A DNA stretch of 64,000 nucleotides, taken from the NCBI GenBank assembly GCA_030770545.1, contig CM061106.1, positions 4,180,001 through 4,244,000 on the forward strand, in the 5' to 3' direction. The number at the start of each line of letters is the position of its first letter. Within the stretch, counting starts at the first letter, position 1. Made by a program: the position numbers and the translations under genes. Below the pieces are notes generated by a model. That model had not been told where the DNA came from and ran no database searches. It saw nothing but the letters and a program-made list of their open reading frames with translations. This DNA is from Macropodus opercularis. Taxonomy: Eukaryota; Chordata; Actinopteri; Anabantiformes; Osphronemidae. Below, piece after piece: positions 1 through 12,236 of this stretch.

Positions 1-699
1 GCTGTAACGCGATGTTGACTCTGGGGATTTTAATGAATCAAACCCTGGCTTTTCCCTTTTTAACTGGCTTGCTCCCACCTGCGGCCTAACGTTGTGCTGT
101 TGTGGTTTCCTCTGGCGCAGGTGGACGTCATGTTCGCTGCTCAAACTCCAGTTCGTACCATTAACTTACAGTAACTGCTAAACCCAATTAATTCAGCTCT
201 GGCTACGTCACAGGAACAGCAGCGTTGTGACGCTGCAGCCATTTAAGTGCTTTACTTTATATGAGTGTACTTGAACTTATCACATAGCATAATGATAAGG
301 AACCATAACATTATTTATATACCAACACAGTCCCACACAAACAGATCATTGTTCAAGCTCATTATACTTGTGGAGACCAGAGGGAGGCCTGAACCTAACA
401 AAGCGTCGCCATAGCAACGCTTCCTGTCTGCAGCCAGTGTTGTGGACTTGACTGCGTGACGTGTTCATTCTGCCGGAGAAACCGAGGCCGTGGACAACGA
501 TAGATTTACACAACTGTCAACTCTCAGGCCTCCCTTAAAACCTCTGACCCGTCCAGAACCAAATATGTCAACTTATTGCAGGTTAATGTCACTTTAAATG
601 TTAACTTTAAACCCGAAAAACCAGCATCTATGACCTGGTTCCTCTCAGAGTCCGAGCTTTAGTCAAATCAAGTCACTGACTTGACAAAGCTACATAGAT
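1..699. other. non-coding, nothing recognised
   Basis: I see no convincing exon, RNA gene or mobile-element end here. The sequence is of average composition with short fortuitous ORFs only. Confidence 0.5.
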
Positions 700-1020
700 A
701 AAGTAACTTAAGATCTTCCTAAACACAAATAGGTTGAACTGAACAGAAAATCTAAGTAAATGCACATTTTTAGCAGAGCTTGAAATTATCCTACCTCTTT
801 CTGTCGCTGTTTGTTGTGTCTAAGGTTTTTTAGAATGTTTGCTGTCAACATACATGTTGCTATGGGCCAGGATTTACATGCTGAATAAGGCTGAATGGCC
901 AGAGTCTGCACAGGCTGAAATGAACATGGTCAGAGCTGCAGAAGCTGCTTTAAATTGACACGTGGCCCAAATAAACCCCTGCAGGGACGTCTCCTCACTC
1001 TGCATTGTCCCATCAGCAGC
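700..1020 (+). repeat. diverged first copy of the 1.3-1.7 kb repeat
   Basis: The stretch around 700-860 closely matches 1310-1460 and 3950-4090 (shared words such as 'taaggttttttagaatg'). It then drifts, with a shorter middle part, and regains similarity at 'cgtggccca'. It is the oldest-looking of three related copies in the first 4.8 kb. No protein was recognised in it. Confidence 0.6.
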
Positions 1021-1128
1021 TGTCTGTTACAGATGCAGCGTCATTGGAATGGAAATATTTACAGATGTGTCCATTAAACATGTTTGAGTTGAAGGTAAAT
1101 GCAGCTTCATTAAATGTTTCACTAAAAG

Positions 1129-2125
1129 CTTCATAGTAATATTTTTCAGAGGCTTGATTCTATTACTGTGTCCTATGATATTTGACAATTCACATTTAAC
1201 CAAATCAAGCAGTAATAAACATAATGATCCCTGTAAAACACACTGAAGCATCCAACGCAGATTCAATCTAATAAACCTCACTGACCAGAACTAAGCAGCT
1301 AAAGTAAATTAACATCTTTCTAAACGCAATTAGGTTGAACTGAACAGAAAATCAAAGTAAATGCACATTTTTAGCAGAGCTTCAAATAATCCTACCTCTT
1401 TCTGTGGCTGTTTGTTGAGTCTAAGGTTTTTTAGAATGTTTGCTGTCAACATACATGTTGCTATGGGCCAGGATTAACACGTGAGGCTGATTGGCCTTCT
1501 AAGGTCTGTGTGGCGTCTGCAGCCGTGTCCCAAGCTGCAGGTTGAGCATCACTGGCTGTGAGTAAACCTATTGGGCTGGTTCCTCCATCTGAGAAGCACA
1601 AGTCAATGCTTATTTGTGACTGGGAGGATGTGCTGCTCTTTGATGGTAGCGCTTGTACAGCGGCCTGTTGAAACACGTGGCCCAGAAACGAGCATGAAAT
1701 CACTTGTTTTTATGCTTTTCTGTCTTTGACTATATTTTTTTCCAACGTTTCAATGGCCACTGGAACAACAAATAATGTCTAGACCATTATCAAAGAGTCT
1801 GCTTTTTAATTTCTGTTGCTGTGTTTGGTTTCATGGCCCCACAGGTAAGATAAGATAAGATAATCCTTTATTGATCCCACATTTGGGAAATGTAATTATT
1901 ACAGCAGCTCCCAGGGATTACAAAGCATAGGTGGTGCAACGGTGCAAAAGATGACATGTGCAAAAATATACAAAGAGTCTGTTTTTTTACAGGTAGAAAC
2001 GCCTGTAAACGGACTAAACTTCAGGTTCCAGTTGTTTAGATTTAGCCTCTAGATGGAGACATTCTTCAGTAATGAAGGAAAGGAAATGAAACAGTGGAGC
2101 AGGCAAAGGTCCAGGGTTCGTTACT
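1129..2125 (+). repeat. 1-kb direct duplication, left copy
   Basis: This block is repeated almost base for base at 3743-4752. The right copy has a short extra segment near 3869-3890. Inside the block, at about 1849-1975, there is a GATAA run followed by 'tcctttattgatccca', a widespread fish retroelement tail. Open frames in both copies run in both strands and have no domain, so I do not call a gene. The two copies flank the LTR element at 2128-3742. Confidence 0.85.
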
Positions 2126-2127
2126 AC

Positions 2128-3742
2128 TGTAGTAGAAAAAGTTCATGCATATAAAGATATTTGTAGTGGAATATATATTTTTAGCACATATACATTTAGT
2201 TCAGGCTAAAGGGTTTAGAATAGAGTAGAACAGGTCCTGTCCAGGCTGTGCAGACTTGCTGGCCTTGGGTCCGAAGACAATCTGGCTTTTAGACAAAACA
2301 GTCTGAGCTGTTGAACAAAGGAATTTGGACAAACAATTCTTGGTATGAAATCTTCACATTTTGACGCATGTTCAGGGTTTAAAAACCACCTCTTTAGAGG
2401 GAGACGGGGGAGATGTGAGCTGTGCCTGGGCTCCGTCCTTCCCCACGCGTCTGTGAGCGTCTCCCGCAGGAGAGAGAGGTGACTTTGTTTTCCTGTCTTT
2501 GCATATTTTCTCATCTCACCACTGAAAATAAATTCATGTTGTGTGTGTGTGAGAACGAGGGAAACATCACTGGATAATTGCTTTTAGCAGGACTGAGTGT
2601 CTGATACCAATGATAACTGATGCTAATAACCAATGATCAGATCATTAATACACACACGAGTGTCTGTTCCAGTGTTGTTTTCGCAGAGAGACCAGAGGAG
2701 ATCCAGAGTCTACTGAATGGATGAGGGGTCTCTAACTGACACTGTCGATTCCTTTGGACCCACCAGATGCTCTTAATGTCTCTGTGTTCCAAAAGGTGTC
2801 CAGTCCGTCATAGAGGGTGACCAACGCCTTATGTCAGCAGCCTGGGTATCTAATTGCAGGAACCAATAGGGACCTGTGGTCAGTAACCAGTGAAGAAAAC
2901 AACACTGACTGAGGTTTTAGGGTGACACCAGTATGACGCGATACGGAAGGAAGGAGATGACTTCAGACCACAGAGACGTCTCTCGGACTCTGGGCTTTGT
3001 GGGTTAATGGGACATTGTGTTTGAGAAAGTGTCAGAGAAAGAGAAAATGCAAGTTTGGTTGTAAAGAAGTTGAGAATGTTCAAGTGTTTGGTTTGGGTTT
3101 CTGTCTTTTAGCTGTTTCCTTTTCTGTTGTTTTCCATTTAATTAGATTAAGGTTTTTTCAAATTTAGGATAAAGTTAAGTTACTACATGACTAATTCGGC
3201 TTTGGTGGGGCTCTAGGAAGCCCCAGAGGGGGGACTGTAGTAGAAAAAGTTCATGCATATAAAGATATTTGTAGTTGAATATATATATTTAGCACATATA
3301 CATTTAGTTTAGGCTAAAGGGTTTAGAATAGAGTAGAACAGGTCCTGTCTAGGCTGTGCAGGCTTGCTGGCCTTGGGTCCGAAGACAATCTGGCTTTTTG
3401 ACAAAACAGTCTGAGCTGTTGAACAAAGGAATTTGGACAAACAATTCTTGGTATGAAATCTTCACATTTTGACACATGTTCAGGGTTTAAAAACCACCTC
3501 TTTAGAGGGAGACGGGGGAGATGGGAGCCGTGCCGGGAGACACAGCCAGTGTCTCCCAGCCTGGGCTCCATCCTTCCCCACGCGTCTGTGAGCGTCTCCC
3601 GCAGGAGAGAGAGGTGACTTTGTTTTCCTGTCTTTGCATATTTTCTCATCTAACCACTGAAAATAAATTCATGTTTGATTATTTGAACCTAATGCTGCCT
3701 CGGCTTGAATTCTTCTGAGTTGGGACATCTCTAACCACTACA
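2128..3742 (+). mobile_element. LTR retroelement remnant with two LTRs
   Basis: The left LTR (2128 to about 2546) and the right LTR (3236-3742) both start with 'tgtagtagaaaaagttc' and run in parallel through an AATAAA signal (near 2528 and 3662). The right copy ends in 'ctaca', giving TG...CA ends. A purine-rich tract ending 'gaggggggac' lies directly before the right LTR, as expected of a polypurine tract. The left LTR loses its 3' end in a GT run near 2545. The interior (2547-3235) is only about 0.7 kb, with no gag, pol or env domain I can identify. It is an old, internally deleted copy that cannot code. Retrovirus-like versus Ty3/gypsy origin cannot be decided. Confidence 0.7.
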
Positions 3743-4752
3743 CTTCATAGTAATATTTTTCAGAGGCTTGATTCTATTACTGTGTCCTATGATATTTGAC
3801 AATTCACATTTAACCAAATCAAGCAGTAATAAACATAATGATCCCTGTAAAACACACTGAAGCATCCAAAGCTGGTTTCAGTGAAGTAGATTCAATCTAA
3901 TAAACCTCACTGACCTGAACTAAGCAGCTAAAGTAAATTAACATCTTCCTAAACACAATTAGGTTGAACTGAAGAGAAAATCTAAGTAAATGCACATTTT
4001 TAGCAGAGCTTCAAATAATCCTACCTCTTTCTGTGGCTGTTTGTTGAGTCTAAGGTTTTTTAGAATGTTTGCTGTCAACATACATGTTGCTATGGTGCCA
4101 GGATTAACACGTGAGGCTGATTGGCCTTCTAAGGTCTGTGTGGCGTCTGCAGCCGTGTCCCAAGCTGCAGGTTCAGCATCACTGGCTGTGAGTAAACCTA
4201 TTGGGCTGGTTCCTCCATCTGAGAAGCACAAGTCAATGCTTATTTGTGACTGGGAGGATGTGCTGCTCTTTGATGGTAGCGCTTGTACAGCGGCCTGTTG
4301 AAACACGTGGCCCAGAAACGAGCATGAAATCACTTGTTTTTATGCTTTTCTGTCTTTGACTATATTTTTTTCCAACGTTTCAATGGCCACTGGAACAACA
4401 AATAATGTCTAGACCATTATCAAAGAGTCTGCTTTTTAATTTCTGTTGCTGTGTTTGGTTTCATGGCCCCACAGGTAAGATAAGATAAGATAATCCTTTA
4501 TTGATCCCACATTTGGGAAATGTAATTATTACAGCAGCTCCCAGGGATTACAAAGCATAGGTGGTGCAACGGTGCAAAAGATGACATGTGCAAAAATATA
4601 CAAAGAGTCTGTTTTTTTACAGGTAGAAACGCCTGTAAATGGACTAAACTTCAGGTTCCAGTTGTTTAGATTTAGCCTCTAGATGGAGACATTCTTCAGT
4701 AATGAAGGAAAGGAAATGAAACAGTGGAGCAGGCAAAGCTCCAGGGTTGGTT
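3743..4752 (+). repeat. 1-kb direct duplication, right copy
   Basis: Near-identical copy of 1129-2125, starting exactly where the right LTR stops. It carries the same GATAA retroelement tail at about 4484-4610. The flank to its right ('acatctgctttaattt') is not found after the left copy, where the LTR element begins instead. Confidence 0.85.
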
Positions 4753-5210
4753 ACTAACATCTGCTTTAATTTACAAACTACCAACAACGATGGGGGGTTA
4801 AAATTATATACGAGCATATTCATTTATGTAAAAAGCATGAAGTAGCTAAATATATCAGAAAAATCTACCACCAAGATATGATTAGTCTGCTACTGTGCCT
4901 AGAGGCTGAACACAAGCTACGCACTCAAGTGAAAGTGCCACGTCAAATATTTAAGTGCAGTTGAAGTACAAGGCTGTTGTTCAACCCATAATGATACTTT
5001 ATTATTTAGCATAATTACTCGTCCTTGCAGGGGCCTGACTTGACATTATTTAAAGTTCAGCTTAATGTTGAAACTGTAGAAAGCAAGGATGAGGCTGAGG
5101 CTGGTGAAGCCATGACTGGTGTAGTATTCAGTTCTCAAAGGTCCACATTATGCCATTCTGTTATTTCCTGACATGATGATGAAACTGCAGCTAAATTCCA
5201 AGCTGAACAT
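4753..5210. other. non-coding, nothing recognised
   Basis: AT-rich sequence with no open frame of note and no repeat signature I recognise. Confidence 0.5.
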
Positions 5211-5212
5211 GT

Positions 5213-5480
5213 ACAGTCATGGCCAAAAGTACTTGCACCCTTGCGATTGTGTCAGAAAATGCAACACTTGTCTCAGAAAATTGTTCCAATTGCAAATGTT
5301 TTGTTTTTTATGTCTTTATTGTTTCCGTTCGCACTGGAACAACACAAAAAACAAACAAACAAACAAAGAAATCTGAAAATGAATGGCTTCCTGTAACACT
5401 CTTCTTTTGCAAACTGCTCCAGGTGGTTCAGATTTGAAGGAGGCCTCCTCCCACCTGCTGTTGTGAGATCTCTCCACAGG
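5213..5480 (+). mobile_element. Tc1-like transposon end, decayed
   Basis: The words 'acagtcatggccaaaagta' starting at about 5213 match the terminal inverted repeat typical of fish Tc1/mariner elements, placed after a TA. Downstream (5430-5480) there is Tc1-like internal sequence but no readable transposase. The opposite terminal repeat was not found, so only the start is supported. Confidence 0.55.
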
Positions 5481-6027
5481 TTATTTGTGTCAGCAGTGGT
5501 GCCTCCTGGGCTGAGCTGACACTGTTGTGCCCTGTGTCTGCAGATCAGCTTGAATTTGTTTGGAGGTTAATGGGATTCTTTATCCTCTTTAAACAGGAGG
5601 TATTGTAACGCAGACTGCAGCTCACGATGGAACACGGCTGGTTGGTGTTATTATAACGACGCGTGGGTATTAAATTCTGTCCCTAGGCCTGAACACTTAT
5701 ACCAACAGTGTTACTGGGATCAGCTTTGTTGTCTTTGCACTGAACCTGGAACAAAATGGCTCCAAGTCCTGCAGCCAGTTGTCCTACAAAGACAAACATC
5801 AAATTAATGGGCAAATAATTAATATGTTCGGTTTTAAAAACATTTTCCATGAACTTTAACTTTTTACTGACCTGGTTTAAAACTGACGAGTTAAATGGCA
5901 TCTTTCAGGGAAGTGATGAGTGCATCAGTGCATGTGACGTTTAGCACCTTCACTGAGGAACGACGTGAATGTACTGAGGCTGTGAATTTTCTGAACCAGC
6001 TTGATACATTTCTGTTTCCCCTCCCAG
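5481..6027. other. non-coding, intron-like upstream of ARF fragment
   Basis: No exon recognised. The segment ends in a pyrimidine-rich acceptor (6008-6027) that leads into the ARF-like exon. Confidence 0.45.
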
Positions 6028-6169
6028 CATCTCCCCAACGCTATGAATGCTGCAGAGGTCACAGACCAGCTGGGTTTGCGGTGCCCTCCAGGCCACCTGC
6101 TCCACCAGCAGGGACGGCTTGTACGAGGGCCTGGACTTGCTGTCCAACCAGCTGAAGAACCAGAAACGA
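6028..6169 (+). pseudogene. ARF1/3-type GTPase, last-exon fragment
   Basis: After the acceptor 'tttcccctcccag' the sequence reads HLPNAMNAAEVTDQLGL, matching the switch/C-terminal part of class I ADP-ribosylation factors. A short stretch that in ARF1/ARF3 carries HSLRHRN-type residues is missing. The rest then continues in another frame as QATCSTSRDGLYEGLD and LLSNQLKNQK. The acceptor sits where the last ARF1 exon normally starts, so this is a decayed DNA-level duplicate and not a retrocopy. The normal stop after the final Lys is lost (it reads on into KRSIPP). ARF proteins recruit coat complexes at the Golgi; this fragment cannot make one. No earlier ARF exon was seen upstream. Confidence 0.8.
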
Positions 6170-7307
6170 TCCATTCCACCAGTTTATTTTATTGTTGTTT
6201 ATTGTTTCTGTTTGGACACAGCGGCAGCACCTGATCCAGGCTCCTTTGCTGTCTTCTAACCCAAGTTTCAACTTAGCTCTTTCTTTGGAGAACGTCCTTC
6301 GTTCCCTGACTCCTGCTTCCTCCCTGCGTCAGTGCTCTTGTGGCTCTCGCCTGTGCTGCTTGTGTGTACGGACGTGTGTGTGAAGGCGTCTCTATGTATG
6401 TTGATGTGTTTGGTAGTAACCCTGTCGAGCCTTTTACACACCTTCTGGTTTTCAAGCCCCTTTGTCCATCCACCAAACTCGGCTGACCCCCACTCTCAGT
6501 CTTGCACGGCCCCCTTCTCCCTTATTCTGCAGAGAAAGCGTGGTTTTCATACGGCAAAGAAAGAGCAAGCGTTCATTTAGTCAATATGTGTTAGCTAGAA
6601 ACATTCACCCAGAGTAGACTGAATGATACATGTTCATTTGAAACCTCCACCAGTAAGAGATTCAATAAATTGCATCTTAACCTGTATCAGGACAGAGATT
6701 TTTGCGTTCCCTCAGCAACTCAAAGGTTTTCAGAGAGAGAAATTATTTTGTTTGATTTTACTTTCCAACAAAGGCTGTAAAGCCTTGTTTTTTTGGAAGG
6801 ATAGCACGTCTGCTCAGACGCTGGAGGGTAAGTGTCTGAATTTATTGACCCGAACTGTTTGTTTGACTTTGTGCATTGAGAAATTTTGATGTTTTTACTA
6901 ATATGTCTAATCAAATGTATCTTGATCTATTTTGAACAGAGGAGAAGCCAGATTTGTTTGTTTGCATTTTAATATGTTACTAGATAAATAAAAGTGGGCT
7001 GTCTGCTAAACTTTATTATTGAGGAAGCCCTGAGAGAAGAAACCAGGTGAAATCAAAGGTTTTCAGTCAGTTTTTGTTTGCGTTTTAATATGTTACTGCG
7101 AATATGAATCTATATTTCTGTGTTATGAAATAATGTAAAACAAATATCCAGTCTAAGATGGTTTGACGCTTAATCATCGCGTGCGTCTGCTCATTGTCAA
7201 CAGGCAGACGGTGGACTTCAGCATCTTCGCGGCTCCCACAGCGGTTTGTCTGGAAGTAAGGAGGCCTCGAACGCACCATCACACGTGTCACACTGGAGTC
7301 AAAGTGC
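6170..7307. other. non-coding, nothing recognised
   Basis: Mixed pyrimidine-rich and AT-rich sequence. The word 'tttgttt(g/t)c(g/a)ttttaatatgttact' occurs at about 6955 and 7075, a small local duplication. No coding evidence. Confidence 0.45.
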
Positions 7308-8082
7308 AGCTAACGGCTAGCGGCTAATGTGGCTAGCGCTAGCTTGTGTATTAGCGTAGCTCAGAAAGGCACCAGCGTAGATCGCCCCCATCTTAGTCTG
7401 GACCGGTTACGTTTTGGTCCCGTACGGAAAGTTACATCTGGGCTCCGGAACCGAGAAGGCGGTGAAATCCGGTATTTTATGTAACTGACGGCTGAACAGA
7501 GCAAAGGACCGAGTTAGCTTCTGCTATTTGTACAGCCCGGACTAGCGTTAGCAAACATGTTGTACTGTGCTATGCTAATTCTTTTACTGTAATAATATAT
7601 ATATAATGTTTTATCAAAAAGCTCATGTTACAAAAGCAGTTTTTCACTCCCTCTAGACATTTTTGAAGAGAGAGAAAGTTTATTGTCGCTTTACTTTTCA
7701 TCTTATCAGACTCGTAGTTCAAATAGCAAATCATTAGAAAAAGTGACTTTTCCAAATGCAGTTGATTAAGCTTTTATTGAAACTTTTGATATTGAATTGC
7801 AAAATGCATTCTCAGATGAAACTACCAAATTGTATATTGAATTTCCATATGAATTATTCCATAAACTTTAGTCCTTGTCTCTTATTTTCAACATTTGCTG
7901 CCGCTCAGCCCATTAAGTTATACCATTAAACAGTATAGGAGACGTTTTCCAGGTCCACAAGGACATAGATTCAAAGTTACAGGGGCTAAAGCTGGAATAT
8001 GTGTATTATATATGTATTTGTTGTGTTGAACTGAGTTTCTGTGTTTGTGTTTGTTAGCCACATTAGCCGCTAGCCGTTAGCT
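7308..8082. repeat. 28-bp perfect inverted repeat enclosing 0.7 kb
   Basis: The 28 bases at 7308-7335 ('agctaacggctagcggct...') are the exact reverse complement of 8055-8082. The interval begins with a CpG-rich stretch (7310-7560) and then becomes AT-rich with no protein domain. It could be the arms of an unclassified transposon, or a chance result of the GCTAGC/GCTAAC-rich motifs common near fish promoters. No target duplication was found. Confidence 0.6.
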
Positions 8083-8599
8083 AGTTAGCTAGTTTTCTAG
8101 CGACCACTGCTATCAGTCATAGAGCTACAGCGTCACTCGCTGGATAATGTGAGGAACTACTACTTGAACTACTCACCGGAGAGAATTGTTACCTCTTCAT
8201 AAACTCAAGAAACCAGATTAAAATCTGCTTTGTTCAACATGCTGGTTTTTCAATTGTTAGGAAAATGTCAAACCCATTTTCTCTAATGGAACCAGACTCC
8301 TACTGTACATGTCATGCAGGGATCAACAGTAGTTATTGTGGTAGTATTAGTAAAACTCAGTTCACCATAATAAATGAAACCCATTTCACCACTGTACCTG
8401 TCAATCAACATCTGAATTAAAGACGATTTGATTAAAGAGATAAGTGAAGCATTTGAACATATATGATACAAATCAGGAAAACACTCCAGTCTGAACATGT
8501 GAGGATGAGCTTCACATACAAAACAAACACCAGGATGGTTTCTTTGATATTTATTTGAATTGATCACTGTTCAAACAATGTGTCTGCGCTGTGTAGTGC

Positions 8600-8705
8600 A
8601 GCAACCCGTCCCTGAGCAAGCACTGGGCCACAGCGGAGAGGAAACCTCCAGCAGAACCAGACTCAGGGTGGGCAGTCGTCTGCCTCGACCGGTGATGGGT
8701 TGAGC
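8600..8705 (-). repeat. dispersed teleost repeat, inverted copy
   Basis: Reverse-strand copy of the sequence at 10161-10275, sharing words such as 'ggtcgaggcagacgac' and 'gtgcttgctcaggg'. This motif is a familiar interspersed element in fish genomes. Open frames across it are not genes. Confidence 0.7.
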
Positions 8706-10160
8706 TTAGTGAAGAGGCCCTGAGGAGGTTCAGAAAAGGTTTCATCAGTATTTGATCACAAATTAAAAGAGAATATTAAATATTAGTGTTGAATAACATA
8801 AATGTACACAAATCCAAGTGTTTTGATGACACAATAGATGTGATCCCATGACTCCTTGTTGATGCCAAAGGTCACAGGTCACAGCTTCCGTCCTGCCTCA
8901 TCAGTGACCTGCTGTCCTCAGACTCAGAGCAGTGACGGTGGCTGGTAGGTCCTGTAGTGGAGCTAGAAACTGGAGACTGGGCTGTTTTGAACTGGTTCCA
9001 TTTCGACTGGACCAGGACTCAATGCTAAATACACGTTTACTTCTATGTATTGGCTCTTAGTTCGTGCTGTTTAAGTGTAATTTGCAACATGGCTAGAGGT
9101 TGCTAATGCTAATGCTAACGGTTCGCTAACGCTAATGCTAACGTTTGTTAATAGCTTATGCAGCTTAAATTCATGTAACACACGCACAACTATGGAGCCT
9201 CGCGCTTATGTGGAATAAACCAGTAAGTGTCAGATAATTTTGTAAACAACTTTGGACGCGTAACAACTAATAATAATCACATCATGTCTTAACTGTGGTT
9301 AACAGCACAGACAGCTTTGGTGCATGTCATGTATTCTGTTATGGGAGCTGAGTGGATGACGAGAGCTTATTTAAATGCACAAGTATTATCTGACTAACAG
9401 AAAGGTTGGATTCTGTTTTAGTCTAACACATTAGAAGGTGGAAGACAGTGATGTGTCTCTGTGTAAGTCAAGTCATTGCAGGTGCCTACAGAAGCTTTGT
9501 TAACGTGCGTTTAGTGTTGTCTCAAAGGGATTATTATGTTTATTATGAGTGGATTTAGTCAGAAATTGATTAACAGGAACAACAGGCAGCGGATATATAT
9601 TTAATAAAACCTCAGAATAATATTAGAATGAAAGTTTTTCTGACTTGCTGAGATTCTCACGCTGAAGCTGTGTTTATTTAATAGGTCTTTATAGACACAT
9701 TTACTTTTTAACTGCAACACGTTTCTTTGTGGAGACATTTGTAAATATTTCTATTCCTGTTATGCTTAATCAACATGATTGAGATGATCACCAGTAACAC
9801 TCTTGTTCTTCTAGGGGCAGCGTTGACCAGCACAGTGGGAGACACGTTGAGGGAATCTCCACTGCAGCGTGGAGTCACCAGCGAAGGACTTCATCACTAC
9901 ACATGTGTAGACTGCAACAGTGTCTCTGGTGGCAAAGGGAGGGAAACCTAACGGTGACAACGTAACTCCCTGCAACACCATGAGGACCAGTTGCTCAGGT
10001 GAATTCCCTGCAAGCTGTCTGGCTACTGCACCGAGGACCAAGACGGGACAACTCCTATGAACCAGCGTCAGTGTTGGATCCGACCAAACCAGGTACTGAC
10101 GCAACCACTGAGCACTGACAGAGACAAGTTTCTTTTTATGTAGTGTGTGAGAAAACCTCA
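8706..10160. other. non-coding with GCTAAT/GCTAAC cluster
   Basis: A cluster of GCTAAT/GCTAACG words lies at 9095-9155. An AT-rich word at about 9590-9640 is repeated imperfectly at 10311-10360. The segment 9815-10090 follows an acceptor-like 'ttgttcttctag' but reads with stops in all frames I tried. I assign no gene. Confidence 0.4.
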
Positions 10161-10275
10161 GCATCACCGGTCGAGGCAGACGACCGCCCACCCTGAGCCT
10201 GGTTCTGCCCGAGGTTTCTTCCTTCAAAGGGAGTTTTTCCTCTCCACTGTCTCCTAGTGCTTGCTCAGGGTGGAA
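10161..10275 (+). repeat. dispersed teleost repeat, forward copy
   Basis: Forward copy of the element at 8600-8705, including 'ggtttcttccttcaaagg' and 'tttttcctctccactgtc', words seen in many fish interspersed repeats. It accounts for the long reverse-strand ORF here. Confidence 0.7.
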
Positions 10276-10779
10276 GCACCTCAAAACAAATACCCACAAC
10301 AGTATTATTCAGAGGATTTATATATTTAACGAAATCTCAGAATAGTATTAGAATGAATGAATATATTTATGTAGTAGTTAAACCAGTCAAAGTTAAAATG
10401 TCCCCATGATGTGGAAGCTGATGGTTTGGTCCAACTGGCTACTTCCTGTATTTAGTAGCTTTGCTTTCTTGGCCTCTCTCCTGCCGTGGTGCAGGTGGAA
10501 GTGGGGATCAGCTTAAACTTAATTTACATGCAGCAGGTCATCTCATAGTTAGTTCACTGTGTCTGTGTTTTCTGATAAGGAACAAATGCAGTTTCATTAA
10601 ATTGGTTTATCTGCAGTGAGTGAACCTCTGCACCTGCCACACTCTCTCAGAGCACATGTGTGAATTCAGATCATGTGAGTTTGTCAGACTAGTTTGTCTC
10701 TGCTGCATTTGCTTGTGAGCTGATGTGGCTGTTTGTTAGCTCTGCCTTTGTTCTCTGTCCAGACGTGGGGTCCTGCACA

Positions 10780-12236
10780 GGAGGACGCGTCCAGTCCTTC
10801 CTGTCCTCAGTGAACCAGCTTATCAGTCATCTGAACTCAGCCAGAGCCAACATGGAGAGAAAATTGCAGCTGCAGCAGGTGGACCTCCCTGATGTCATCA
10901 GTCAGCTGAGCTACAACTCTGCACGTAGAACGGACAACCACACTGTCCCAGGATCAGTTGCTGCAGCATTTAGTTTAAGTCTAGTTGCATGTTGGAGAAC
11001 CCTGTCGGTGTTTGGTTTACATCTTGAGATGGACTCAGGCTTACGCTTACAGCCTTATCACTGGATGATCCCACTCTGACCATCCATAGCTGGTGAATTC
11101 CTTTTTGCTGTGATCTCAGCTAATCACACTGAGCTGGTGGAGCATCTGGAGGGTGTGGTGTCAGTGCAGACCAATCGGATCAAGCATGTGCTGATGGAGA
11201 GCAAGCAGATGAGGGAGAAGGCCGATAATGTTGGACCATCAGTGGAGTTGGAGCAGTGGAAGTGATGCATGATCACCTTTCAGCAGGTAGACCCTCGCCA
11301 TCGTGGCGTCTGTTGATCTGGAAATGAAACCCTAAAGCTGTTCTGGACGTTATTCAGGAGACAATGAAGCGTCCTGATGTGAAATGGACTCTGCTCTGGC
11401 AGGTCCAGAGTCCAGCAAACTGGAGAGAACTGGTCAGGTTCTGAATCCACTCCAAATTTAAGTTAAGGTGAAAGAGAATTTACTTTCACACCACTTACAT
11501 GTTACATGTCTCCACCAACTGGCTGCTGGATCGTTTCAGGACAGAGACGTCACTGTTGTAAGTATCTCTACACCCTGGACAAGTTTGTCAGACCGCTGGA
11601 GAAATACACTCACTAAAATACACAGTTTTAAATTGTCTCTGGACTCAAACCAGTGACAGTCAGACAAATATGTTGCTTCTAATCTAACAGAACAGTCAGA
11701 ATCCACCGTGAGTCCTTGGAGCTGGTTTTAGGTGGACGGAGGCTGTTGGTGACTCTCTGACCTTCCCTCCTCTGTGACAGACCAGCATGATGGACCACGT
11801 TCCCGCCCTGATGACCAGCATCAGGATGATCCACACCGTCTCTCAGTACTACAACACCTCAGACAGGATGACCTCGCTGCTGCTCAAGGTCACCAACCCC
11901 ATGATCAGCACCTGCAGGACCTACCTGTAGCAGGGCGTGGCCTGGATCTGGGACCACAGCAGGTACAGAGAACTCAGATGTGTCTAGACTGAGTGAAGCA
12001 GAGGAGACAGAAGAATAGAATAGAACAGAATGAGACCTTTTAACTGACAGCGTGTCTTTAAGGCCAGTGCTACTGTCGTCTGATCGTGGACCAGAGGAGC
12101 TTCCAGACGGTCAGAGACGAGCTGAGAGATCCCTGAAGACACAGCTTGACTTCAGGTGGACACTGAGCAGACGTTGCTGGAAATCAGCTTCGTCCTCACT
12201 GTCTTCAGTGAGAACTACATCTTCAGTCATCCAGGT
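10780..12236 (+). pseudogene. axonemal dynein heavy chain (DNAH5/8-type) tail fragment
   Basis: Four or more decayed exons in order. (1) About 10780-10924 reads ARANMERKLQLQQVDLPDV, the tail signature 'NMERKxQLxQVDLPD'. (2) 11120-11286 reads HLEGVVSVQTN...KADNVGPSVELEQWK, then an in-frame TGA. (3) About 11548-11600 reads KYLYTLDKFVRPLEK. (4) 11781-11962 reads MIHTVSQYYNTSDRMTSLLL and VTNPMISTC, with a TAG where the conserved Lys-Ala-Tyr-Ile segment is followed by the Trp-rich turn. A last piece near 12200-12236 reads FSENYIFSHP, like FSEMYIFGKF. The order matches the N-terminal tail of outer-arm dynein heavy chains. Splice sites survive at several edges, so this is a duplicated genomic fragment. 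Motor exons are absent and no product is possible. Confidence 0.85.

Noticed and set aside
9811..10299. 162-residue minus-strand ORF
   Set aside because: It runs over a dispersed teleost repeat and has no domain or splice context.
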